Part shown: in pieces, positions 1 to 5,294 of the stretch
How the letters are laid out: every line of letters begins with the position of its first letter
Numbering within the stretch: the first letter of the stretch is position 1
Origin: Chitinophagaceae bacterium
GTDB lineage: Bacteria; Bacteroidota; Bacteroidia; Chitinophagales; Chitinophagaceae
Direction: 5' to 3'
Assembly (NCBI GenBank): GCA_003135585.1
Contig: PLCH01000554.1
Location: 306 to 5,599 of the forward strand
DNA: 5,294 nt
The notes under the pieces: model-generated
Databases searched by the model: none
The model's input: only the letters and a program-made list of their open reading frames with translations
What the model was told of the DNA's origin: nothing
Made by a program: the position numbers and the translations under genes

Positions 1-1
1 C

Positions 2-757
2 CTTAATGACAGGGAGGCGGAAGCCATACCGGTTATGGAACAAATCGGCGAATCAAATACACAAAAAGCTATTGCGGACATTCGTTCCTCTGTAATGCAC
101 CATGCGGAGAAATTATTCCAGCGGAAATACCGCAAACCGATTTTATATGCAGTATTACTTGCCATGTTCAATCAGTTGTCAGGTATCAATGCGATTTTTT
201 ATTATGCGCCCCGGATTTTTGAAATGGCCGGGTTTGATAAAAACGACTCTTTTCTTCGCCCGGTTTATATCGGAGCTGCCAATTTATTCTTCACGCTTCT
301 GGCAATGACGATGATTGACAAATTTGGAAGGAAGACTTTATTGTTGATTGGATCTGTTGGAATGATTCTTTTCCTGGCCCTTACTGGTTCGTCCCTGTCA
401 AATGAAGGTGCAGGCAATGGGAATTTGGTATTTTATCTTATCGGCTTTATCGCATTCTTTGCCTTTTCACAGGGAGCAGTCGTTTGGGTATTTATTTCCG
501 AGATCTTTCCAAATTCAGTTCGTTCCCAGGGAGGCTCTCTTGGCAGTTTCACCCATTGGATAATGGCAGCCATGATTTCATGGATATTTCCCACCGTCGC
601 AAAAATTACGGTAAACAACGTCCACACCGGTGTCGTCGATGCATTCTATTTCTTTTCGGTCATGATGTTTATCCATATGATATTTGTGTGGAAAGTAATG
701 CCTGAAACAAAGGGCAGGTCATTGGAAACCATTCAGAAGGAATTAGGGATTGAGTGA
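2..757 (+). CDS. Sugar-porter family MFS transporter, C-terminal half (5' truncated by window edge)
   Basis: This is the C-terminal half of a 12-helix sugar:H+ symporter of the XylE/GalP/GLUT type in the inner membrane. The frame is open to the left edge, so the ATG at 35 is internal and helices 1-6 lie outside. Visible are the central-loop end, then helix 7 with QLSGINAIFYYAP (about 173-211), helices 8 and 9 separated by the sugar-porter loop DKFGRK (317-334), helix 10 with WVFISEIFPNSVR (485-523), helices 11 and 12, and the C-terminal signature PETKGRSLE (701-727). Against remembered E. coli XylE, the first Gln of the helix 7 QQ pair is Asn here and the Gln of the helix 11 QW pair is His, while both Trp sugar contacts remain. 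Family assignment is firm; the sugar is unknown. It ends in tandem stops TGA TAA, 4 bases from the convergent kdsB. Confidence 0.93.
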   Translation, partial: LNDREAEAIPVMEQIGESNTQKAIADIRSSVMHHAEKLFQRKYRKPILYAVLLAMFNQLSGINAIFYYAPRIFEMAGFDKNDSFLRPVYIGAANLFFTLLAMTMIDKFGRKTLLLIGSVGMILFLALTGSSLSNEGAGNGNLVFYLIGFIAFFAFSQGAVVWVFISEIFPNSVRSQGGSLGSFTHWIMAAMISWIFPTVAKITVNNVHTGVVDAFYFFSVMMFIHMIFVWKVMPETKGRSLETIQKELGIE

Positions 758-761
758 TAAA

Positions 762-1487
762 TCATAATAGTTTTTCGGCTCTGGCCAAATCTTCCGGTGT
801 GTCAATTTCGATACCCATGTATTCGGTTAGGACCATTTTCAATTGAATTCCATTTTCCAGGTAACGCAAACATTCAATCTTTTCTGTGGCCTCCAGGACC
901 GATACCGGCCAGTTCGTAAAATTAAGCAGGGCCTGTTTGCGGAAAGCATATACCCCGATGTGTTCGTAATAGATGGGAGTAGTTGTGTGGGCGCGCGGGT
1001 AGGGTATTACGCTGCGGCTAAACATCAATGCATTCATATTTTTATCAACTATCACTTTTACATAGTTCGGATCTTCAATGAATTTTTTCACTTTCAAAAC
1101 CTGCATTAAAGAAGCAACTTCCACCTGGTTTCCCAGGGGTTCCGCAAACACCTCCAATAATTTCTGAAGTGGTTTTTTCTGAACAAAGGGTTCATCTCCC
1201 TGAACATTTACAACGATATCGACATCCAGATCTGCCGCCGCTTCAGCAATACGGTCGCTGCCGGATTGATGGGGTTTCCTGCTCATTTTGGCCTTACCGC
1301 CATTGGAAGTGATTTCAAAGAATATCTCCTTGCTATCGGTCACCACGATGACCTCATCAAATAATTCTGTAGCCACTGTATTATCATAGGTATGACGAAT
1401 GACCGTTTTGTTTCCCAATACCTGCATTAGCTTGGCTGGAAACCTGGTAGCTGCATAGCGGGCGGGTATCAGAGCAATGATCTTCAT
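762..1487 (-). CDS. kdsB: 3-deoxy-manno-octulosonate cytidylyltransferase (CMP-Kdo synthetase)
   Basis: KdsB activates Kdo with CTP to CMP-Kdo in the cytoplasm, the donor for Kdo transfer to lipid A. The 241-residue product is close to the usual size (about 245-255). The N-terminal nucleotide-binding stretch [13 protein letters not shown] is at residues 7-19, with HQSGSDR at 73-79, VNVQGDEP at 93-100 (D98 is the expected metal ligand), [10 protein letters not shown] mid-protein, HIGVYAFRK, the [16 protein letters not shown] helix, and IDTPEDL at 228-234 (D229, second expected metal ligand). An in-frame ATG at 1505 would add MEKLFS, but homologues begin at [10 protein letters not shown] and a likely -7 promoter element overlaps that upstream ATG, so I chose 1487. 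The gene is divergent from the ATP-grasp cluster and convergent with the transporter. It appears intact. Confidence 0.95.
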   Translation of the reverse strand: MKIIALIPARYAATRFPAKLMQVLGNKTVIRHTYDNTVATELFDEVIVVTDSKEIFFEITSNGGKAKMSRKPHQSGSDRIAEAAADLDVDIVVNVQGDEPFVQKKPLQKLLEVFAEPLGNQVEVASLMQVLKVKKFIEDPNYVKVIVDKNMNALMFSRSVIPYPRAHTTTPIYYEHIGVYAFRKQALLNFTNWPVSVLEATEKIECLRYLENGIQLKMVLTEYMGIEIDTPEDLARAEKLL

Positions 1488-1575
1488 TGAAAATAATTTT
1501 TCCAAAATTAGTTATTATATTTAGTGACTGAAACGACAGCCTGCCAAAATTTCTCCGCTTTTTAAAACAACATAC
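1488..1575. other. Divergent intergenic region between kdsB and the ATP-grasp cluster
   Basis: These 88 AT-rich bases must carry the promoters for both directions. The minus-strand promoter is listed separately. On the plus strand the best -7 candidate is TATATTTA (1516-1523), one mismatch from TAnnTTTG, but the nearest upstream TTG (1487-1489) is 26 bases away, which is too far for a good -33 partner; the plus-strand promoter is therefore not resolved. No clear Shine-Dalgarno precedes the ATG at 1576. I see no obvious operator palindrome. Confidence 0.5.
1503..1533 (-). promoter_or_regulatory. Candidate Bacteroidota-type promoter for kdsB
   Basis: On the minus strand, TAATTTTG (1510 down to 1503) matches the Bacteroidota -7 consensus TAnnTTTG exactly. 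TTTC (1533 down to 1530) is a 3-of-4 match to the -33 TTTG, with a 19-base spacer. Transcription would start near 1497, giving a leader of about ten bases before the ATG at 1487. This is a pattern match only, but it agrees with the shorter kdsB start. Confidence 0.5.
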
Positions 1576-3024
1576 ATGCAAGCCAGCGAACTGCTAACTA
1601 ACTATTATGTGGATTCGAATACATGGGATGAAATGTATAAGAATGATTCCGTGCGGGAGCAATATAAGGGTGTTGTGGAATTTATGCAGGGTTTAAGTAT
1701 TGAAGAGCTGAACAGGAAGGAAGAAATGGCAAGAGGTCTGTTCATGAGTCAGGGAATCACCTTCACGGTATACAGCAGCGGGGAGGGCATTGAAAAAATT
1801 TTCCCTTTTGATATCATACCAAGGATCATTACTGCAGCTGAATGGGGTTATATTGAAAAAGGGATTAAACAAAGACTTAAAGCGTTAAATCTTTTTTTGA
1901 AAGATGTGTACAATGACCAGTTTATTTTAAAAGATGGTATTGTTCCCATTGATATGATCTATAGCTGTCCCCATTATTTGCGTGAAATGCATGGATTTCC
2001 TGTGCCGCATGACATTTATGTCCATATTGCCGGGATTGACCTAATCCGAAACAATGACGGTTCATTTTATATCCTGGAAGATAATCTTCGTACACCCAGC
2101 GGGGTAAGTTATATGCTGGAGAACCGGGAAATAACCAAGCGTATATTCCCCGATCTTTTGCCAAAGAATAACGTTCGCACGGTTACCGAATACCCGAATA
2201 TCCTCCATAAAAATCTTGTTTCCTTATCACCCAGACAAACGGGCAATCCTACCATCGTGGTCCTGACACCTGGTATTTATAATTCGGCTTACTTTGAACA
2301 TACCACTTTGGCAAGATTGATGGGGGTGGAACTGGTAGAAGGCCGTGACCTCGTCGTGGATAACCACCGGGTATATATGAAAAAAACCTCGGGCCTGCAA
2401 CTGGTGGATGTAATTTATCGTCGCGTGGATGACGAATTCCTTGACCCGCTTGTTTTTAACCCAGGCAGTATGCTGGGGGTATCGGGTATCATGAGTGCCT
2501 ATAGAAAAGGAAATGTTGCCATTGTAAATGCATTGGGTAACGGGGTGGCGGATGATAAAGCCATTTATACCTTTGTACCCGCCATGATCAAATACTATTT
2601 GAATGAGGAGCCTGTTTTAAAGAATGTACCCACCCATCAATTAGGGAATCCGGAAGAAAGGGAATATGTGTTTCAACATATGAATAAAATGGTTGTCAAA
2701 AAAACAAATGAAAGTGGCGGTTATGGCATGTTGATGGGTCATACTTCCACCGAGGAAGAGATATCCCGTTACCAGGTCGAAATTTTGAAGGATCCAAGAC
2801 AATATATTGCCCAGCCAATTATCAGTTTGTCTTCGTCTCCCTGTTATATGAATGGTAAATTCCAGCCGCGCCGGATTGATCTGCGGCCTTATGCCCTGTG
2901 CGGACCTGAAGGAATCCAAATTGTGCCAGGGGGTTTGACAAGAGTCGCATTGCGGGAAGGATCACTAGTGGTGAACTCATCTCAGGGAGGAGGCAGCAAA
3001 GATACTTGGGTATTGGCTGTTTGA
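1576..3024 (+). CDS. Circularly permuted type 2 ATP-grasp protein (DUF404/DUF407 family), putative amide/peptide ligase
   Basis: Predicted cytoplasmic ATP-dependent carboxylate-amine ligase with a circularly permuted ATP-grasp fold. At 482 residues it has the usual size for a stand-alone member. Landmarks in order: GITFTVYSSG (60-69), EKIFPFDIIPRII (73-85), the conserved LEDNLRTPSGVSYMLENR block (167-184, acidic residues probably metal-binding), YRRVDDEFLDPL (281-292), GNGVADDK (321-328), the glycine-rich nucleotide-binding segment VKKTNESGGYGMLMG (374-388), PRRIDLRPYAL (431-441), VPGGLTRVA (450-458), and the C-terminal SSQGGGSKDTWVL (468-480). All expected blocks are present, so it should be active. 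The start is the first ATG after the divergent region and fits the family N-terminus. It is followed after 44 bases by an alpha-E gene and then a transglutaminase-like gene, the classic set for this family. Family identity is firm; the ligase reaction is known only by prediction, and the substrates are unknown. Confidence 0.93.
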   Translation: MQASELLTNYYVDSNTWDEMYKNDSVREQYKGVVEFMQGLSIEELNRKEEMARGLFMSQGITFTVYSSGEGIEKIFPFDIIPRIITAAEWGYIEKGIKQRLKALNLFLKDVYNDQFILKDGIVPIDMIYSCPHYLREMHGFPVPHDIYVHIAGIDLIRNNDGSFYILEDNLRTPSGVSYMLENREITKRIFPDLLPKNNVRTVTEYPNILHKNLVSLSPRQTGNPTIVVLTPGIYNSAYFEHTTLARLMGVELVEGRDLVVDNHRVYMKKTSGLQLVDVIYRRVDDEFLDPLVFNPGSMLGVSGIMSAYRKGNVAIVNALGNGVADDKAIYTFVPAMIKYYLNEEPVLKNVPTHQLGNPEEREYVFQHMNKMVVKKTNESGGYGMLMGHTSTEEEISRYQVEILKDPRQYIAQPIISLSSSPCYMNGKFQPRRIDLRPYALCGPEGIQIVPGGLTRVALREGSLVVNSSQGGGSKDTWVLAV

Positions 3025-3068
3025 CGCACCTGCCCTTTTATTTATTACACAAATATCAAAGACCCTTC

Positions 3069-4001
3069 ATGCTGAGCCGAGTTGCCGATAGTTTATACTG
3101 GATGAGTCGTTACATGGAACGCACGGATGGTATTTTAAGAATGCTGAAAATCAATTATGCCTCCTCACAGGATGACCTGCTTGAATTTTCCTGGAAACCC
3201 GTGCTTCGAATATTTACCTATCTGGATGAGGACCAGGCTAATTCCCTTGCACACCGGTCCAGGGCCGTATTGGAATATATGGTAACCGACAAGGAAAATC
3301 CCAATTCGGTTTTAAATATTATTACTCATGCCCGCGAAAATGCAAGAAGTGTACAGGATCATATAACCAAAGAATTATGGCAATGCCTGAATGATTTTTA
3401 TCATGACATCCGCGACGAAAGGCTGGTGCAATCCCTGAACCGGGAAGACCCGGTTACTATATTGGATAAACTGATCAAGCAGGGACTACTGTATTATGGG
3501 ACCATGGATATAACCATGGCGAGGGGGGAAGGATATGCATTTATTAATATCGGCAAACTTTTGGAAAGAGGTGTCCAGTCTGCAGACATCCTGGATATAA
3601 AATTCAGCGACCATGACTATGATTTCACGAAAACCGATCCGATGTACTGGAAATACCTGCTGATGTCTATTTCAGGTTATGAATTGTATATAAAAACCTA
3701 TAGAAGCGGATTTGATGCAAAAAATGTAGTGGAACAGATCGTCCTGAACAATGACTTTCCAAGGTCTGTACTCTATTCCATTAACCACCTCCATCATTAT
3801 TTTGAACGCTTAAAAAGTGATCGTAACGCAGATGGGTACCGTAAAATTGATTTTATGATCGGAAGGATAAAAAGCAGGGTAAAATATTCAACGGTTGAAT
3901 CCATCATGAAGCAAGGCCTTCACGCCTATTTGAACAGGGTAAAGGAAGACCTTTCTGAAGTTGCCAACGCACTTAATCAGAATTACTTTGCCTATAGCTG
4001 A
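3069..4001 (+). CDS. Alpha-E domain-containing protein (DUF403 family)
   Basis: This 310-residue, largely alpha-helical protein has the full length typical of the family. It opens with the hallmark MLSRVADSLYWMSRYMERTDG (from residue 1), followed by NPNSVLNIITHARENARSVQDHI (about 78-99), a KELWQCLND segment (101-109), INIGKLLERG (159-168), WKYLLMSISGYELY (194-207), and NNDFPRSVLYSINHL (227-241). No signal peptide or membrane helix is evident, so it is probably cytoplasmic. An upstream in-frame ATG at 3006 would add 21 residues and overlap the ATP-grasp gene by 19 bases; I rejected it because homologues begin at MLSRVA. No biochemical activity is established that I know of. It almost always sits beside, or is fused to, the CP-ATP-grasp protein, which suggests a partner subunit or substrate-handling role (inference). 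Confidence 0.92.
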   Translation: MLSRVADSLYWMSRYMERTDGILRMLKINYASSQDDLLEFSWKPVLRIFTYLDEDQANSLAHRSRAVLEYMVTDKENPNSVLNIITHARENARSVQDHITKELWQCLNDFYHDIRDERLVQSLNREDPVTILDKLIKQGLLYYGTMDITMARGEGYAFINIGKLLERGVQSADILDIKFSDHDYDFTKTDPMYWKYLLMSISGYELYIKTYRSGFDAKNVVEQIVLNNDFPRSVLYSINHLHHYFERLKSDRNADGYRKIDFMIGRIKSRVKYSTVESIMKQGLHAYLNRVKEDLSEVANALNQNYFAYS

Positions 4002-4020
4002 TGATAATTATCTATTTTTG
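3987..4020 (+). promoter_or_regulatory. Candidate internal promoter for the transglutaminase-like gene
   Basis: TTTG (3987-3990) and TATTTTTG (4013-4020) match the Bacteroidota -33 and -7 consensus elements (TTTG and TAnnTTTG) exactly, with a 22-base spacer, slightly longer than ideal. Transcription would start near 4025, about 40 bases before the ATG at 4065. The -33 part lies inside the last codons of the alpha-E gene. This is a pattern match without experimental support. Confidence 0.5.
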
Positions 4021-4048
4021 AAAACACCCGTACAATAAAAAAAACCAC

Positions 4049-4053
4049 AGGAG
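4049..4053 (+). promoter_or_regulatory. Purine-rich ribosome binding site for the transglutaminase-like gene
   Basis: AGGAG lies 11 bases before the ATG at 4065, downstream of a run of A residues. It is the clearest Shine-Dalgarno-like sequence in the window; the other starts lack one. It supports the chosen start, although many Bacteroidota genes rely little on Shine-Dalgarno pairing. Confidence 0.5.
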
Positions 4054-4064
4054 AAATAATACAG

Positions 4065-5018
4065 ATGCCCCGTTTTACCATTCACCACCTGACCAAATAC
4101 AGCTACGAAGCACCCGTTAGGGACAGTGCCAACCAGATTGTCCTTTTTCCCATTAAAGATGAATACCAGGATGTGGTCAGACAGGAATTGAAAATTACGG
4201 GCGATCCTGAACTAGATATTTTCAAAGATTATTATGGTAACGAGGTGGGTTCTTTTATGAATGCCGAGCCGCACAGTGAACTGATCATTGATTCAAAGCT
4301 TGAGGTAAAAACCAGTTCAAGGCCCCTTCCGGTTGATGACAAGCCAGAGGAGGATCAATGGCACCATTTGTATAAACTCCGCTACCAGGTCCCTTATATG
4401 GATTTTTTGAAACAGGAACTCTTCGATGCGTTGATGGAAGTGACGAAGATCGCCGATACCAGACAGTTGGGGGAAATGACTCCCCTGGAAGCTGGTAAAA
4501 TATTAAATAATTATGTTTATACAAATTACAAGTACATAAAAGGGATTACCAGCGTAGAAACTACGCTTGATGAAATATGGAAATTGAAAGCAGGTGTGTG
4601 TCAGGACTTTGCCCATATGCTACTTGTCATGCTCCGTCTCATTAATATACCCGCCAGGTATGTGAGCGGTTATATTTGTTCTGACAAAAGCGGGATGCGG
4701 GGAGAAGGCGCAACCCATGCATGGGTGGAAGCATATATTCCTTTCTATGGATGGGTAGGACTTGATCCCACCAATAATTGCATTGCCAACGAGATGCATG
4801 TCCGGCTGGCCGTGGGCCGTAACTTCAGCGATTGCTCCCCTGTTAAAGGAACCTATAAAGGAGGATCCGGTCAGATCCTGGAAGTAGGCGTGTCGGTTTC
4901 CTATGAAAACGGAGTGACGGTGGAGGAACCTGCAACCATCCTGACTCAGCAACCGTCTAGAAATGGCCTGGAACAAAATTCTTACCGTCGTTACATGGAG
5001 ATGATGCAACAGCAATAG
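4065..5018 (+). CDS. Transglutaminase-like family protein (bacterial transglutaminase-like N-terminal domain plus papain-fold core)
   Basis: This 317-residue protein has two parts. Residues 1 to about 100 form the beta-rich bacterial transglutaminase-like N-terminal domain, starting MPRFTIHHLTKYSYEAPV. Residues about 140-260 form the thiol-protease-fold core. The catalytic triad is visible: C179 in GVCQDFAH (177-184), H218 in THAWVEAY (217-224), and D235 in GLDPTNN (232-238). The family-typical HVRLAVGRNFSDCSPVKGTY follows (245-264). The last 35 or so residues are polar, end in QQQ, and look disordered. There is no signal peptide, so it is probably cytoplasmic. As the third gene of the ATP-grasp/alpha-E set it is a candidate peptidase, amidase or transpeptidase acting on whatever the ligase makes; that role is inferred. 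True protein crosslinking is only one possibility, since many proteins of this fold are hydrolases. Confidence 0.94.
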   Translation: MPRFTIHHLTKYSYEAPVRDSANQIVLFPIKDEYQDVVRQELKITGDPELDIFKDYYGNEVGSFMNAEPHSELIIDSKLEVKTSSRPLPVDDKPEEDQWHHLYKLRYQVPYMDFLKQELFDALMEVTKIADTRQLGEMTPLEAGKILNNYVYTNYKYIKGITSVETTLDEIWKLKAGVCQDFAHMLLVMLRLINIPARYVSGYICSDKSGMRGEGATHAWVEAYIPFYGWVGLDPTNNCIANEMHVRLAVGRNFSDCSPVKGTYKGGSGQILEVGVSVSYENGVTVEEPATILTQQPSRNGLEQNSYRRYMEMMQQQ

Positions 5019-5050
5019 AAAATTATTCAAGGACGATATAAGTCTGCTGA

Positions 5051-5294
5051 TCAAACAGATTCGCTGAATTTTGCTCCTGGTGGCGGACGGTATTCCTCAA
5101 AAGGTATTTCCAGGAGCCTGCCCACACGATTATTCTCCCCGTCATTCAAATAGGTGTCAATACCATATTGTAAGTTCCTCGTGTCTTTTATATAGACATA
5201 GGTTCCGAATATCCGGTCCCAGAAAGAAAAAATATTCCCGTAATTCGTGTCGGTCAGAGGTTGTTTAAAGTGATGATGGACCTTATGCATATCC
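5051..5294 (-). CDS. Sterol desaturase / fatty acid hydroxylase family protein, C-terminal end (5' truncated by window edge)
   Basis: The 80 visible C-terminal residues include the last histidine box of the di-iron membrane hydroxylase superfamily, HKVHHH (HX2HH plus one extra His), followed by TDTNYGNIFSFWDRIFGTYV, closely matching the family signature around NYG...WDR.FGT. A YGID segment and a polar tail ending EEYRPPPGAKFSESV follow. The rest of the protein, with its membrane helices and the other His boxes, lies beyond the right edge; the Met at 5290 is internal. Members hydroxylate or desaturate lipids such as sterols, sphingolipids or fatty acids with iron and O2 at the inner membrane; the substrate cannot be told from this fragment. 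The gene is convergent with the transglutaminase-like gene, 32 bases apart. Confidence 0.88.
   Translation of the reverse strand, partial: DMHKVHHHFKQPLTDTNYGNIFSFWDRIFGTYVYIKDTRNLQYGIDTYLNDGENNRVGRLLEIPFEEYRPPPGAKFSESV

Noticed and set aside
843..1109. 88-codon open frame on the plus strand inside kdsB
   Set aside because: It is antisense to conserved kdsB coding sequence and its translation is low in recognisable structure.
1516..1523. TATATTTA as -7 element of a plus-strand promoter for the ATP-grasp gene
   Set aside because: It has one mismatch to the consensus and no -33 TTTG at proper spacing, so it is only mentioned within the intergenic entry.
2641..2919. 92-codon open frame on the minus strand inside the ATP-grasp gene
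   Set aside because: It is antisense to the most conserved part of the ATP-grasp protein and shows no family features or promoter.
3006..3068. Upstream in-frame start for the alpha-E gene overlapping the ATP-grasp gene
   Set aside because: The extra 21 residues do not resemble the family, whose members begin at MLSRVA; the ATG at 3069 gives the expected start.
3025..3068. Possible small gene or promoter in the 44-base gap between the ATP-grasp and alpha-E genes
   Set aside because: No TAnnTTTG element, ribosome binding site or meaningful reading frame is present; the gap is simply AT-rich spacer within a likely operon.
4620..5054. 144-codon open frame on the minus strand inside the transglutaminase-like gene
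   Set aside because: It lies antisense to a well-conserved gene with an intact catalytic triad, and its translation shows no recognisable motif; it is a coding shadow.
5041..5061. Small inverted repeat (TCTG / CAGA around TGATCA) between the transglutaminase-like gene and the hydroxylase
   Set aside because: The stem is only four perfect pairs with no T-run after it on either strand, too weak to call a terminator or operator.

Overview
The window looks like chromosomal DNA from a member of the Bacteroidota, possibly a Chitinophagaceae-like lineage; the family-level guess is inference. The signs are moderate GC judged by eye, AT-rich gene starts that mostly lack a strong Shine-Dalgarno, two sites resembling the Bacteroidota sigma factor consensus (TTTG / TAnnTTTG), and a kdsB gene, which implies a Gram-negative envelope with Kdo-containing LPS. 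No RNA genes, insertion sequences, CRISPR arrays or phage genes are visible. The window is almost fully coding and no intergenic gap exceeds 90 bases.

Layout from left to right: (1) the C-terminal half of a sugar-porter MFS transporter, + strand, cut by the left edge; (2) kdsB (CMP-Kdo synthetase), - strand, convergent with the transporter and separated from it by 4 bases; (3) an 88-base divergent intergenic region; (4) a + strand cluster of three genes: a circularly permuted ATP-grasp protein, an alpha-E domain protein and a transglutaminase-like cysteine protease-fold protein; (5) the C-terminal end of a sterol desaturase / fatty acid hydroxylase family protein, - strand, convergent with the cluster and cut by the right edge.

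The centre of interest is the three-gene cluster. The set (CP-ATP-grasp, alpha-E, transglutaminase-like) recurs across many bacteria and has been predicted from comparative genomics to make and/or cut a peptide or amide bond, but as far as I know its substrate and product are not established. All three proteins look full length, have the expected motifs, and lack visible signal peptides, so a cytoplasmic ATP-dependent ligase plus a thiol peptidase or transferase is the natural reading. The last gene has its own plausible promoter and a purine-rich ribosome binding site, so it may be expressed partly independently. The flanking genes (kdsB, a lipid-modifying hydroxylase) concern the envelope. 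This is suggestive but is not evidence that the cluster acts there.
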